A stretch of DNA of 64,000 bases from Streptomyces sp. DH41 (GTDB taxonomy: Bacteria > Actinomycetota > Actinomycetes > Streptomycetales > Streptomycetaceae), in the NCBI RefSeq assembly GCF_029813785.1, contig NZ_JARVKY010000007.1, forward strand, positions 186,001-250,000. The letters run 5' to 3'. Each line of letters opens with the position of its first letter. The stretch's first letter is position 1. Below the pieces are notes generated by a model. The model saw only the letters and a program-made list of their open reading frames with translations. It did not search any database and was not told the DNA's origin. Shown here one piece after another: positions 10,371 through 20,458 of this stretch. The position numbers and the translations under genes are program-made.

Positions 10371-10392
10371 CCCGGGGGCAGCCGCCCCCGGG
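10371..10392 (+). terminator. Terminator after serA
   Basis: CCCGGGGGC (10371-10379) pairs perfectly with GCCCCCGGG (10384-10392) around 4 nt, 10 bp downstream of the serA stop. Confidence 0.7.
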
Positions 10393-10420
10393 CCCCGTTC
10401 GTTCCGAACGGACTCGTCCC

Positions 10421-10774
10421 TCACACGCCGGACGGGCTGACCTGGTCAGCCCGTCCGGCGTTCTCCGTGCGGGACTCCTCCCGCACCCGCACCCGACGCG
10501 GTGTCACCGCCGCCAGGACGGCCGCACCGGCGAGCACCACCGCGCCCGCGATCGCCGCCGCCCGCATTCCCTGGGTGAACGCCTCCCGAGCCGCCGTCGC
10601 CGGCGAATCCCCCGTGCGCCCGGGCAACTGCCCGGCGACGGCCGGCGCCCCGCCCAGCGTCTCGTGAGCCGCGGCCGGTGCCGGGTCCGGGACGCCGTGG
10701 CGGTAGACGGCGGTGCCGATGGAGCCCAGGACGGCCATGCCCAGCGCACCACCGAACTCCGTGCCGGTCTCCAT
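10421..10774 (-). pseudogene. C-terminal remnant of an MFS drug-efflux transporter
   Basis: The minus-strand frame encodes only the last part of a 14-helix DHA2-type (EmrB/QacA-like) transporter. It starts at METGTEFGGALGMAVLGSIGTAVY, the region before the second-last helix, and ends with a hydrophobic helix (AAIAGAVVLAGAAVLAAV) and an Arg-rich tail. The usual 400 upstream residues are absent: 50 bp further the stop codon of the PucR gene appears. This looks like the relic of a deletion that joined the transporter tail to the end of the next gene. A translated 117-residue fragment is not excluded, but a working transporter is. Confidence 0.7.
10426..10460. terminator. 15-bp stem-loop inside the transporter remnant
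   Basis: CGCCGGACGGGCTGA (10426-10440) pairs perfectly with 10446-10460 around a CCTGG loop. The palindrome coincides with the last codons of the transporter remnant and can serve both strands, separating serA from the minus-strand genes. Confidence 0.7.
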
Positions 10775-10825
10775 CAGCGAGGACGGCCCGCCCGCTCCAC
10801 CGGGACGGTCCGGTGATCGAGGCGG

Positions 10826-12094
10826 CTACAGACCCCAGGCCTTGAGCGCCATGTGCAGCAGCAGCCGGTCCTCGCCGTCGTCCAGGTCCAGGCCTGTGAG
10901 CTGCTCGACGCGGGACAGGCGGTAGTACAGCGTCTGGCGGTGGATGCCCAGCTCGGCGGCCGTGCGGCCGGCCTGGCCCGCGCGGTCGAGGTAGACCTCG
11001 GCCGTGCGGGCCAGTTCGCGGTGGGCGGGGGAGAGCAGCGCCCGTACGGCGGGATCGTGGGCGGACCGCGCGGGCAGCGCGGTCAGCAGACGGAACGCTC
11101 CGATGGACGTCCACTCGGCGACCGGACCGAACCGGCTCTCGGCGCGCGCCGCCCGGGCCGCCGCCGAGGCCTCCTGCCAGGCGGCCCCCAGCTCGGCCAG
11201 CCCGGTGCGCGGCGCGGAGACCCCCGCCGCCACCCCGGCCGTCGCTCCGATCGACCCGGCCGCCGCCCCGGAGACGGCGCCGGTCCGGCGGCCGGCGGCT
11301 CCGGCCGTCCCGCTCGCTCCGGCCGTCCCGCCCTCGCTCCGCGCCCGCTCCAGCAGCCGCCCCGCCGCCGTCGTCGCCGGGGTCAGCACGTCCGCCGAGC
11401 GCAACCGGACCAGCAGCGCCAGCGACTGTCCCGCGGCCCCCCACGGCACCGTGCACAGCGCCGTCGCCCCCGGCACCGTACGGACCGAGGGCGCGTCCTC
11501 GGGGCCGGCCGACGGCCAGGGCGCCACGCACACCACCGCGTGCGGGGTGTCGGCGCGGGCACCGAGGGCGGTACGCAGCTCCGCCACCGCCATGTCCCGC
11601 TGCCAGTCCCGCTCGGCGGTCAGCACCGCCCGTAGCTCCCGGCTCAGATCGGCGCCGTGCTGCGCCTCGTCCGCGAGCAGCGCGCCGATCCGGACGGTGA
11701 CCTCCATCGCCGCCGCCAGCTGCCGCTCCGTCGGGCCGGGCTCGGTGTCCAGGAGCCACACATAGCCGAGGACGACGCCCCGGTGTCGTACCGGCAGACA
11801 CGTGCGCCCCCGGTACACCCCGGCCTCCGGGGTCGGCGGAATGCGGACCGGGCCCCTCGCGCGGGTGATGCCGAAGCCCTCGAACCAGGCCCGGACCGCC
11901 GCCGTGGAACGCCGGGTCAGGATCGAGCGGGTGCGTACCGGGTCCAGGACCGAGGGATCGAGGTCGCCCTCGCTGTCGTACGCGCCGAAGGCGATCAGCT
12001 CGAAGTCGCGGTTCTCCAGGGTCGCGGGCGCGCCCAGCAGCTCGGAGATCTCGTCGACCAGCTCCTGGTAGTCACCCCTGGAATCCGTCGTCAC
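10826..12094 (-). CDS. PucR-family regulator, probably of proline use
   Basis: Transcription factor of about 422 residues with the PucR/CdaR architecture: an N-terminal sensory region (about residues 30-180, GAF-like), an Ala/Gly-rich linker (about 240-290), and the C-terminal HTH_30 domain with [29 protein letters not shown]. It lies divergently from the proline dehydrogenase gene, 182 bp apart. That arrangement is common for activators of proline catabolism, so this role is inferred from position. The start is uncertain: the GTG at 12094 ([12 protein letters not shown]) was chosen over upstream ATGs because homology-like sequence begins there, but no clear ribosome site is visible. Confidence 0.85.
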   Translation of the reverse strand: MTTDSRGDYQELVDEISELLGAPATLENRDFELIAFGAYDSEGDLDPSVLDPVRTRSILTRRSTAAVRAWFEGFGITRARGPVRIPPTPEAGVYRGRTCLPVRHRGVVLGYVWLLDTEPGPTERQLAAAMEVTVRIGALLADEAQHGADLSRELRAVLTAERDWQRDMAVAELRTALGARADTPHAVVCVAPWPSAGPEDAPSVRTVPGATALCTVPWGAAGQSLALLVRLRSADVLTPATTAAGRLLERARSEGGTAGASGTAGAAGRRTGAVSGAAAGSIGATAGVAAGVSAPRTGLAELGAAWQEASAAARAARAESRFGPVAEWTSIGAFRLLTALPARSAHDPAVRALLSPAHRELARTAEVYLDRAGQAGRTAAELGIHRQTLYYRLSRVEQLTGLDLDDGEDRLLLHMALKAWGL

Positions 12095-12276
12095 CCGGGC
12101 ATTCTGCCGCATATCCGCGCGTGGTTCATACATTTGTCTGAGATCCGTGGCACGGATGCGTGACAGCTGTCGATGGCCGACGATCGGGGGGATCCTTAGA
12201 TTTCACGGTGGTTCTCCGTGCCGTCCCCCGTTCGTCGGGCAGCGGCCTCGTGTTGGTTGGTAAGTGGAGGTGCCCC

Positions 12277-13203
12277 GTGCTGGGTCCCGTGATTCTCGCC
12301 GCGTCGCGCAGCGACCGGATGCGTCGTATGGTCTCGGCGGCGCCCGTGACCAAGCCGGTCGTCGACCGGTTCATCCCCGGCGAGACGGTCGACGAGATCG
12401 TGCCGATCATCCGGGACCTCACCGGCCAGGGCCTGGAACTGACGATGGACGTCGTCGGCGAGGACATCACCAACCCCGCGCAGGCCGAGGCGGCCCGCGA
12501 CGCCTACCTGGAGCTGATCGACCGGCTGAAGTCGCTGGACCTCGGCACCCGTGCCGAGATGTCGGTGAAGCTGTCGATGTTCGGCCAGGCGCTGGACGGC
12601 GGCCACGAGCTGGCCCTGAAGAACGTCCGCCCGGTCGTCGAGGCCGCCGCCGAGATCGGCACCACGGTCACGCTCGACGCCGAGGACCACACCACCCTCG
12701 ACTCGATGTTCGCCATCCACGACGAGCTGCGGAAGGACTTCCCGCAGACCGGCTGCGTCATCCAGTCCTACCTCTTCCGCACCGAGGCCGACGCGCGCCG
12801 GCTCGCCGACAACGGCTCTCGCGTACGGTTGGTGAAGGGCGCCTACAAGGAGCCCGCCGAGGTCGCGTACCAGCAGCGCCACGAGATCGACAAGGCGTAC
12901 GTGCGCATCCTGCGCATCCTGATGGAGGGCGAGGGTTACCCGATGATCGGGTCCCACGACCCGCGCCTGATCTCCATCGGGCAGGAACTGGCCCGCACCG
13001 CCGGGCGCAAGCTCGACGAGTACGAGTTCCAGATGCTGTACGGCATCCGCGGCGACGAGCACCTGCGGCTCGCCGCCGAGGGCCACCGCATGCGCGTGTA
13101 CACCGCCTACGGCACCGACTGGTACGGCTACTTCATGCGCCGTCTGGCGGAGAAGCCGGCCAACCTCCGGTTCTTCGCCCGCTCGATGGTGAGCAAGGGC
13201 TGA
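12277..13203 (+). CDS. Proline dehydrogenase (monofunctional)
   Basis: FAD enzyme (308 residues) oxidising proline to pyrroline-5-carboxylate, forming a TIM barrel. Family signatures are present: VSVKLSMFGQAL-type strand segment, VTLDAEDHTTLDSM, SYLFRTEADARRL, VRLVKGAYKEPAEVAY, and FQMLYGIRGDEHLRL near the C terminus. The length fits the short Gram-positive enzyme separate from its partner. The GTG at 12277 is 7 nt after GGAGG and is preferred to the in-frame upstream start. The next gene, 49 bp on, performs the following step. Confidence 0.95.
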   Translation: MLGPVILAASRSDRMRRMVSAAPVTKPVVDRFIPGETVDEIVPIIRDLTGQGLELTMDVVGEDITNPAQAEAARDAYLELIDRLKSLDLGTRAEMSVKLSMFGQALDGGHELALKNVRPVVEAAAEIGTTVTLDAEDHTTLDSMFAIHDELRKDFPQTGCVIQSYLFRTEADARRLADNGSRVRLVKGAYKEPAEVAYQQRHEIDKAYVRILRILMEGEGYPMIGSHDPRLISIGQELARTAGRKLDEYEFQMLYGIRGDEHLRLAAEGHRMRVYTAYGTDWYGYFMRRLAEKPANLRFFARSMVSKG

Positions 13204-13252
13204 GCCCGCACCCGCTCGCACAACCCGCTCAAGTCAAGGAGTTACGGAACCC

Positions 13253-14893
<1,641 letters not shown>

Positions 14894-14907
14894 CGCCCAC
14901 CCGATCC

Positions 14908-14944
14908 CGGACGGGCCAGGTCTCCCCCCGACCTGGCCCGTCCG
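14908..14944 (+). terminator. Terminator after pruA
   Basis: A perfect 15-bp stem (14908-14922 with 14930-14944) with a C-rich 7-nt loop, followed by ACGTTTTC. Confidence 0.85.
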
Positions 14945-14980
14945 ACGTTTTCGCAGGTCGCGGCGGAGTGACCGACGGCA

Positions 14981-15021
14981 CTGTCTCAGATAGTAGGAAG
15001 TCCGAGTAATTGTGGAGACAG
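14981..15021. promoter_or_regulatory. CTGTCTC / GAGACAG inverted repeat before the leuB region
   Basis: CTGTCTC (14981-14987) and GAGACAG (15015-15021) are perfect inverted arms around a 27-nt segment that is unusually A/T rich for this window and contains TAGTAG and TAATTG. It could be a promoter with an operator across it, driving the small protein gene and leuB. The rest of this 307-bp gap holds only the pruA terminator. Confidence 0.4.
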
Positions 15022-15200
15022 ACGCTCCACGCTCCCTTAGCTTTGTAGGAGCCGAACGTCCCGCTCGATCGAGCGGATGGCGGTCGTGAGCCGGGCCCCT
15101 TGCAGGCAACCCCTGCGGCACCGCGCTCCCCGCCCCTTCCGGCGTCTCCCCGTACCACTCGCTTTCCGCGCTCTCCCGCGTGCCGAAGGAGTCGATTCCC

Positions 15201-15332
15201 ATGGCCGAGACGACCGTCCGCCGCCGAGTCCGCCACCTCTCCCGTACCAGTGACTCCGACCGCAGGAACGCGGCCGCCGCCCTCCAGCGCGCCCTCGACC
15301 GCCGGGACAACGGCGGCTCCACCGGGCACTGA
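15201..15332 (+). CDS. Small basic protein, 43 residues, unknown function
   Basis: A 43-residue Arg/Ala-rich protein beginning MAETTVRRRVRHLSRTSDSD and ending DNGGSTGH. I do not recognise a family. An AAGGAG ribosome site lies 10 nt before the ATG, and third codon positions are nearly all G or C, which supports real coding. The central part (NAAAALQRALDRRD) could be one helix. It lies 75 bp before leuB in the same direction and may share its transcript. Confidence 0.65.
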   Translation: MAETTVRRRVRHLSRTSDSDRRNAAAALQRALDRRDNGGSTGH

Positions 15333-15407
15333 GTCCGAGGTGACGCGTCGGCGTCCGCATGCCGGACGCCGCATGTCATCCCGTGGGACGAGGAGTAGGG
15401 TGCCGTC

Positions 15408-16451
15408 ATGTCTCGCAGCCTCAATCTCGCAGTGATTCCCGGTGACGGCATCGGCCAGGAGGTCGTGGCCGAAGGTCTCAAGGTCCTCTCCGCCGTCCTT
15501 CCGCAGGATGTGAAGCTGGAGACCAAGGAGTTCGACTTCGGCGCCCGGCGCTACCACTCCACCGGTGAGACCCTCACCGACGCCGACCTCGACGCCCTCA
15601 AGGCGCACGACGCCATCCTGCTCGGCGCGATCGGCGACCCGTCGGTGCCGTCCGGCGTCCTGGAGCGCGGCTTCCTGCTGAAGCTCCGCTTCGCCTTCGA
15701 CCACCACGTCAACCTGCGGCCGAGCAAGCTCCTGCCCGGTGTCGCGACCCCGCTCGCCGGCCAGCCCGAGATCGACTTCGTCGTCGTCCGCGAGGGCACC
15801 GAGGGCCCCTACACGGGCAACGGCGGCACCATCCGCAAGGGCACCGAGCACGAGGTCGCCACCGAGGTCTCCGTCAACACGGCCTTCGGAGTCGAGCGCG
15901 TGGTCCGCGACGCCTTCGCCCGCGCGCAGGCCCGGCCGCGCAAGAAGCTGGCGCTCATCCACAAGAACAACGTGCTGACCTTCGCGGGCCACCTGTGGAC
16001 GGACGTCTTCAACAGGGTGGCCACCGAGTACCCCGACGTCACCACCGAGTACATGCACGTCGACGCGGCCACGATCTACCTCGTCACCCAGCCCGAGCGC
16101 TTCGACGTGATCGTCACCGACAACCTCTTCGGCGACATCATCACCGACCTCGCCGCGGCCGTCTCCGGCGGCATCGGCGTCGCCGCCAGCGGGAACATCA
16201 ACCCGTCCGGCGACTTCCCCTCGATGTTCGAGCCGGTGCACGGCTCCGCGCCCGACATCGCCGGCCAGGGCAAGGCCGACCCCACCGCCACGGTGCTCTC
16301 CGTCGCCCTGCTGCTGCGCCACCTCGGCCACGAGGCCGAGGCCGCCCGCATCGAGGACGCCGTCTCCGCCGACCTCGGCGAGCGCGGCGACAAGCCCGCC
16401 CGCTCCACCTCCGAGATCGGCGACGCACTCGCCGTACGAGTAGCCGGCTGA
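15408..16451 (+). CDS. leuB: 3-Isopropylmalate dehydrogenase LeuB
   Basis: NAD- and Mg-dependent oxidative decarboxylase (347 residues) of leucine synthesis, converting 3-isopropylmalate to 2-ketoisocaproate. Signatures: [17 protein letters not shown] at the N terminus, [12 protein letters not shown] (substrate Arg/Tyr region), [13 protein letters not shown], and the metal-binding [26 protein letters not shown]. The C terminus has [20 protein letters not shown]. This is the compact actinobacterial type. GAGGAG precedes the ATG. It is separated from leuC-leuD by over 30 kb. Confidence 0.96.
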   Translation: MSRSLNLAVIPGDGIGQEVVAEGLKVLSAVLPQDVKLETKEFDFGARRYHSTGETLTDADLDALKAHDAILLGAIGDPSVPSGVLERGFLLKLRFAFDHHVNLRPSKLLPGVATPLAGQPEIDFVVVREGTEGPYTGNGGTIRKGTEHEVATEVSVNTAFGVERVVRDAFARAQARPRKKLALIHKNNVLTFAGHLWTDVFNRVATEYPDVTTEYMHVDAATIYLVTQPERFDVIVTDNLFGDIITDLAAAVSGGIGVAASGNINPSGDFPSMFEPVHGSAPDIAGQGKADPTATVLSVALLLRHLGHEAEAARIEDAVSADLGERGDKPARSTSEIGDALAVRVAG

Positions 16452-16479
16452 CCCGGCGCACTCGAAATCCAACCTTTCG

Positions 16480-16517
16480 AAGCCGCCGGGTCCGAGAAAC
16501 AAGGCACCCGGCGGCTT
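16480..16517 (+). terminator. Terminator after leuB
   Basis: AAGCCGCCGGGT (16480-16491) pairs with ACCCGGCGGCTT (16506-16517) and is followed by TCTCC, 28 bp after the leuB stop. Confidence 0.85.
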
Positions 16518-16570
16518 TCTCCTGCGTCCGCAAGGTGCGACCATCGAACCCTGGGCCGCATTCACCCCGC

Positions 16571-16599
16571 TTCATCCGTCACGGACCGCGCGCGATAAT
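16571..16599 (+). promoter_or_regulatory. Candidate ilvE promoter
   Basis: GATAAT (16594-16599), matching five of six -10 bases, lies 17 nt after TTCATC (16571-16576), a weak -35. It is placed 112 bp before ilvE and after the leuB terminator, where a promoter is required. Confidence 0.5.
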
Positions 16600-16710
16600 C
16601 GAACGCGAAGCCGCGACCTGAGGGAATGCTCGGACGTCCTAGCACCGGCCACCGGCCGTACGGGCGTGACCGCGGCCCGTCACAACCAAACCGGTGAAGG
16701 ACATCAACCC

Positions 16711-17817
16711 ATGACGACGCCCACGATCGAGCTCAAGCCCTCCGCCAACCCGCTCTCCGACGCAGAGCGGCAGGCGCTCCTGGCCAACCCCGGGTTCGGC
16801 CGCCACTTCACCGACCACATGGTGACGGTCAAGTGGACCGAGGGCCGCGGCTGGCACGACGGTCAGCTGGTTCCGTACGCCCCGCTCTCCCTCGACCCGG
16901 CCACCATGGTCCTGCACTACGCGCAGGAGATCTTCGAAGGGCTGAAGGCGTACCGCCGCCCCGACGGGTCCGTCGCCACCTTCCGCCCGGAGAAGAACGC
17001 GCAGCGCTTCCAGGCCTCCTCGCGCCGCCTCGGCATGCCGGAGCTGCCGGTGGAGACCTTCCTCGAGGCGTGCGACGCCCTGGTGCGCCAGGACCAGGAC
17101 TGGGTCCCGGCACACGGTGGTGAGGAATCCCTCTACCTGCGGCCCTTCATGATCGCGACCGAGGTCGGCCTGGGCGTGAAGCCGGCCAACGAGTACCTCT
17201 TCATCGTCATCGCCTCCCCGGCCGGCGCCTACTTCCCGGGCGGCGTCAAGCCGGTCTCCATCTGGGTCTCCGAGGACCGCGTCCGCGCCGTCCCCGGCGG
17301 CATGGGTGACGCCAAGACCGGCGGCAACTACGCCGCGTCCCTCCTCGCCCAGGCGGAGGCCGCGGCCAAGGGCTGCGACCAGGTCTGCTACCTCGACGCG
17401 GTCGAGCACCAGTGGGTCGAGGAGCTGGGCGGCATGAACCTGTACTTCGTGTACGGCGCTGCGTCCAATTCAAAGCCCGTGATCGTCACCCCGTCCCTGA
17501 CCGGATCCATCCTGGAGGGCGTCACCCGCGACTCCCTCCTCACCGTCGCCCGCGACCTCGGCTACGAGGCGGAGGAGGGCCGCGTCTCCGTCGAGCAGTG
17601 GCAGCGCGACTCGGAGAACGGCACCCTCACCGAGGTCTTCGCCTGCGGTACGGCGGCCGTGATCACGCCCGTCGGCACGGTGAAGCGCGCCGGGGCCCAG
17701 TGGCAGCAGAGCGGAGGCGAGCCCGGCGAGGTGACCCAGCGCCTGCGCGGAGCCCTGCTGGACATTCAGCGTGGTACGGCCGAGGACAAGCACGGCTGGA
17801 TGCACCGCCTGGCCTGA
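16711..17817 (+). CDS. ilvE: Branched-chain amino acid aminotransferase IlvE
   Basis: PLP-dependent fold-IV aminotransferase (368 residues) performing the last step of leucine, isoleucine and valine synthesis and the first of their breakdown. Visible: substrate-loop segment LHYAQEIFEGLKAYRR, YLRPFMIATE, the PLP-lysine region GGMGDAKTGGNYAASLLAQ, and the phosphate-binding GSILEGVTRDSLL and FACGTAAVITPVG. The ATG at 16711 has GAAGGA 9 nt upstream; an earlier in-frame start at 16666 adds a non-homologous tail. It sits alone between two terminators. Confidence 0.96.
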   Translation: MTTPTIELKPSANPLSDAERQALLANPGFGRHFTDHMVTVKWTEGRGWHDGQLVPYAPLSLDPATMVLHYAQEIFEGLKAYRRPDGSVATFRPEKNAQRFQASSRRLGMPELPVETFLEACDALVRQDQDWVPAHGGEESLYLRPFMIATEVGLGVKPANEYLFIVIASPAGAYFPGGVKPVSIWVSEDRVRAVPGGMGDAKTGGNYAASLLAQAEAAAKGCDQVCYLDAVEHQWVEELGGMNLYFVYGAASNSKPVIVTPSLTGSILEGVTRDSLLTVARDLGYEAEEGRVSVEQWQRDSENGTLTEVFACGTAAVITPVGTVKRAGAQWQQSGGEPGEVTQRLRGALLDIQRGTAEDKHGWMHRLA

Positions 17818-17843
17818 GGCGCCCGGGGCCGGTGCGGCCATGT

Positions 17844-17865
17844 GCCGGGGGCGTGAGCCCCCGGC
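17844..17865 (+). terminator. Terminator after ilvE
   Basis: GCCGGGGGC (17844-17852) and GCCCCCGGC (17857-17865) form a 9-bp perfect stem with a GTGA tetraloop. Confidence 0.7.
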
Positions 17866-17974
17866 TCCCCGCCCCCGGCCCCGACAGTGGGGGAAACCGG
17901 GGCCCGCCCCGCCGGTAGAACACCGGCAGCGGCCCCGTGCGACATCACCGCAGGTCGCCGCAGACTGTCCACGA

Positions 17975-17992
17975 TTTAGAGCGATGCTCAAA
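17975..17992. promoter_or_regulatory. Operator copy 1 upstream of the urease-like operon
   Basis: TTTAGAGCGATGCTCAAA matches the second copy at 18044 in TTTAGAG-N-GA-N-GCTC, with an imperfect right arm. The two copies are 69 bp apart. Likely target of a dimeric repressor, possibly the TetR protein encoded at 21596. Confidence 0.6.
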
Positions 17993-18021
17993 GTAAGGCC
18001 GCTCGCCACTGCTCGTCAACG

Positions 18022-18061
18022 TTGCCCTTCCTCGAACCCGCTGTTTAGAGTGACGCTCTAA
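18022..18061 (+). promoter_or_regulatory. Promoter and operator copy 2 of the urease-like operon
   Basis: TTAGAG and CTCTAA are perfect arms around TGACG (18045-18061). The same bases hold a plausible -10 (TAGAGT, 18046-18051) 18 nt after TTGCCC (18022-18027). A repressor bound here would cover the -10 box. The operon starts at 18089. Confidence 0.6.
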
Positions 18062-18088
18062 TCAGTGATGGCGAGGAGGTGCCACGTC

Positions 18089-18772
18089 GTGAGGCTGACC
18101 CCCACGGAACGAGACCGGCTGCTGCTCTTCGGCGCGGCCGAGCTGGCCCGTGCCCGCCGGGCCCGCGGGCTCAGGCTGAACGTGCCGGAGGCGACCGCGC
18201 TGATCGCGGACACCGTGTGCGAGGCCGCCCGCGACGGTGCCCGCCTCGCGGAGGCCGTCGAGCGCGCCCGGTCCGTACTCGGCCCGGACGACGTGCTGCC
18301 CGGCGTCGCTGACGTGGTCACCGAGGTGCACGTGGAGGCCGTGTTCGACGACGGCTCCCGGCTCGCGGTCGTCTCCGGCCCCATCGCGGGCGGAGCGCTC
18401 GGGACGGCGGGCCCGGGCGCCCTGCTGCCGGGCCCCGCCCACGCCGAACCGGAAGCCGCCGTGCGCATCCCGGTCACCAACACCGCGACGGTGCCCGTCT
18501 CCGTGACCTCCCACTTCCACTTCTTCGAGGCCAACCCGCGGCTGGACTTCGACCGCGAGCGGGCCTACGGCATGCGCCTCGCCGTCCCCGCCGGGTCCTC
18601 GGTCCGCTTCGGGCCCGGCGAACGCGTCGAGGTCGGGCTCGTCCCGATCGGCGGCGCGCGCGTCGCCGTCGGGTTCGCCGGGCTGGTCGACGGCCCGCTG
18701 GACGCGCCGGGAGCGAGGGAAGAGGCCCTGCGCCGGGCCGCCGCCTGCGGATATCTGGGAGCGGACCGATGA
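18089..18772 (+). CDS. Urease gamma-beta fusion subunit (UreAB-like)
   Basis: A 227-residue fusion of the two small urease subunits. Residues about 1-100 match gamma (RLTPTERDRLLLFGAAELARARRARGLRLNVPEA split here by sense; DVLPGVADVVTEVHVEAVF at its end). Residues about 105-227 match beta (VTNTATVPVSVTSHFHFFEANPRLDFDRE, VRFGPGERVEVGLVPIGG). Fusions occur in some actinobacteria. The GTG at 18089 is 9 nt after GAGGAGG. It overlaps the alpha subunit gene by 4 bp (ATGA), so the two are translationally coupled. No ureD, ureE, ureF or ureG lies in the window, so this may be a second, specialised urease-like enzyme. Confidence 0.9.
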   Translation: MRLTPTERDRLLLFGAAELARARRARGLRLNVPEATALIADTVCEAARDGARLAEAVERARSVLGPDDVLPGVADVVTEVHVEAVFDDGSRLAVVSGPIAGGALGTAGPGALLPGPAHAEPEAAVRIPVTNTATVPVSVTSHFHFFEANPRLDFDRERAYGMRLAVPAGSSVRFGPGERVEVGLVPIGGARVAVGFAGLVDGPLDAPGAREEALRRAAACGYLGADR

Positions 18773-20448
18773 GCACCGACCCGTACGCCTACGCCGCCAC
18801 CCACGGCCCGCGCGCCGGCGACCGCCTCCGCCTCGGCGACTCGGGGCTGGTGATCCGCGTCGAGTCCGACGCCCAGCGGCACGGCGACGAGTTCCTCGCC
18901 GGCTTCGGCAAGACCGCCCGCGACGGACTCCACCTCAAGGCCGCCGCCGTGCGCGAGACCTGCGACGTCGTCATCAGCAACGTCGTGGTGATCGACGCGG
19001 CGCAGGGCATCCGCAAGGTGTCGATCGGCATCCGCGAGGGACGGATCCACGCGATCGGGCGGGCCGGGAACCCCGACACCCTCGACGGTGTCGACGTCGT
19101 GGTCGGCACGGGCACCTCCATCGTCTCCGGCGAGGGCCTCATCGCCACCGCCGGAGCCGTCGACACCCACGTCCACCTGCTCTCCCCGCGGATCATGGAG
19201 GCGTCGCTCGCGTCCGGCGTGACGACGGTCATCGGGCAGGAGTTCGGGCCCGTGTGGGGCGTCGGCGTCAACTCGCCCTGGGCGCTGAAGCACGCGTTCG
19301 GCGCGTTCGACGCCTGGCCGGTCAACATCGGGTTCCTGGGAAGGGGGTCGTCGTCCGACGGGGCGCCGCTGGTCGAGGCGCTGGCCGAGGGCGGCGCGAG
19401 CGGCTTCAAGGTGCACGAGGACATGGGCGCCCACACCCGCGCCCTCGACACCGCCCTGCGCGTCGCCGAGGAGCACGACGTCCAGGTCGCCCTGCACAGC
19501 GACGGCCTGAACGAGTGCCTCTCCGTCGAGGACACCCTCCGTGTCCTGGAGGGCCGCACCATCCACGCCTTCCACATCGAGGGCTGCGGGGGCGGACACG
19601 TCCCCAACGTGCTGAAGATGGCCGGTGTGCCCCACGTCATCGGCTCCTCCACCAACCCCACCCTGCCCTTCGGCCGGGACGCGGTCGCCGAGCACTACGG
19701 CATGATCGTCTCCGTCCACGACCTGAAGACCGACCTGCCGGGCGACGCCGCCATGGCCCGCGACCGCATCCGCGCCGGGACCATGGGCGCCGAGGACGTG
19801 CTGCACGACCTGGGCGCCATCGGCATCACCTCCTCCGACGCGCAGGGCATGGGCCGGGCCGGCGAGACGGTCCGCCGCACCTTCGCGATGGCCGGGAAGA
19901 TGAAGGCCCAGTTCGGCGCCCCCGACGACGACCACGACAACGAACGCGTCCTGCGCTACATCGCCAAGCTGACCATCAACCCCGCCATCGCCCACGGCCT
20001 GGCCCACGAGGTCGGCTCGATCGAAACCGGCAAGCTCGCCGACATCGTCCTGTGGCGCCCGGAGTACTTCGGCGCCAAGCCGCAGCTCGTCCTCAAGTCC
20101 GGCTTCCCGGCGTACGGCGTGGTCGGCGACCCGAACGCGGCCACCGACACCTGCGAGCCCCTCGTCCTCGGCCCGCAGTTCGGCGCGCACGGCGCCACGC
20201 CCGCCGAGATATCGGTGGCCTTCGTCGCGCGGGCCGCCCTCGACCAGGGCGGCGACACGATGCCCACCCGCCGCCGCAGGGTCGCCGTGCGCGGCACCCG
20301 CGGCATCGGCCCGGCCGACCTGCGCCTGAACTCCCGTACCGGCGCGGTCGACGTGGACCAGCGCACCGGCCTGGTCACCCTGGACGGCGACCCGCTGCGC
20401 TCCGAACCGGCCGACTCCGTCTCCCTCAACCGCCTCTACTTCCTGTGA
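18769..20448 (+). CDS. ureC: Urease alpha subunit homologue
   Basis: Amidohydrolase (559 residues) of the urease alpha family. All nickel-centre ligands of Klebsiella urease have counterparts: His134 and His136 (DTHVH), Lys214 for carbamylation (GFKVHED), His243 (ALHSD), His269 (FHIEG), Asp357 (SSDAQGMGR); the catalytic His is at 317. The mobile flap differs: the usual Cys-His-His reads Val-His-Asp (316-318), and the Trp of HEDWG is Met. The enzyme should bind two metals, but its substrate may not be urea. It sits between the gamma-beta fusion (4-bp overlap) and the agmatine deiminase gene (10 bp gap). Maturation would need accessory proteins from elsewhere in the genome. Confidence 0.88.
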   Translation: MSTDPYAYAATHGPRAGDRLRLGDSGLVIRVESDAQRHGDEFLAGFGKTARDGLHLKAAAVRETCDVVISNVVVIDAAQGIRKVSIGIREGRIHAIGRAGNPDTLDGVDVVVGTGTSIVSGEGLIATAGAVDTHVHLLSPRIMEASLASGVTTVIGQEFGPVWGVGVNSPWALKHAFGAFDAWPVNIGFLGRGSSSDGAPLVEALAEGGASGFKVHEDMGAHTRALDTALRVAEEHDVQVALHSDGLNECLSVEDTLRVLEGRTIHAFHIEGCGGGHVPNVLKMAGVPHVIGSSTNPTLPFGRDAVAEHYGMIVSVHDLKTDLPGDAAMARDRIRAGTMGAEDVLHDLGAIGITSSDAQGMGRAGETVRRTFAMAGKMKAQFGAPDDDHDNERVLRYIAKLTINPAIAHGLAHEVGSIETGKLADIVLWRPEYFGAKPQLVLKSGFPAYGVVGDPNAATDTCEPLVLGPQFGAHGATPAEISVAFVARAALDQGGDTMPTRRRRVAVRGTRGIGPADLRLNSRTGAVDVDQRTGLVTLDGDPLRSEPADSVSLNRLYFL

Positions 20449-20458
20449 AGGTCCCGCC

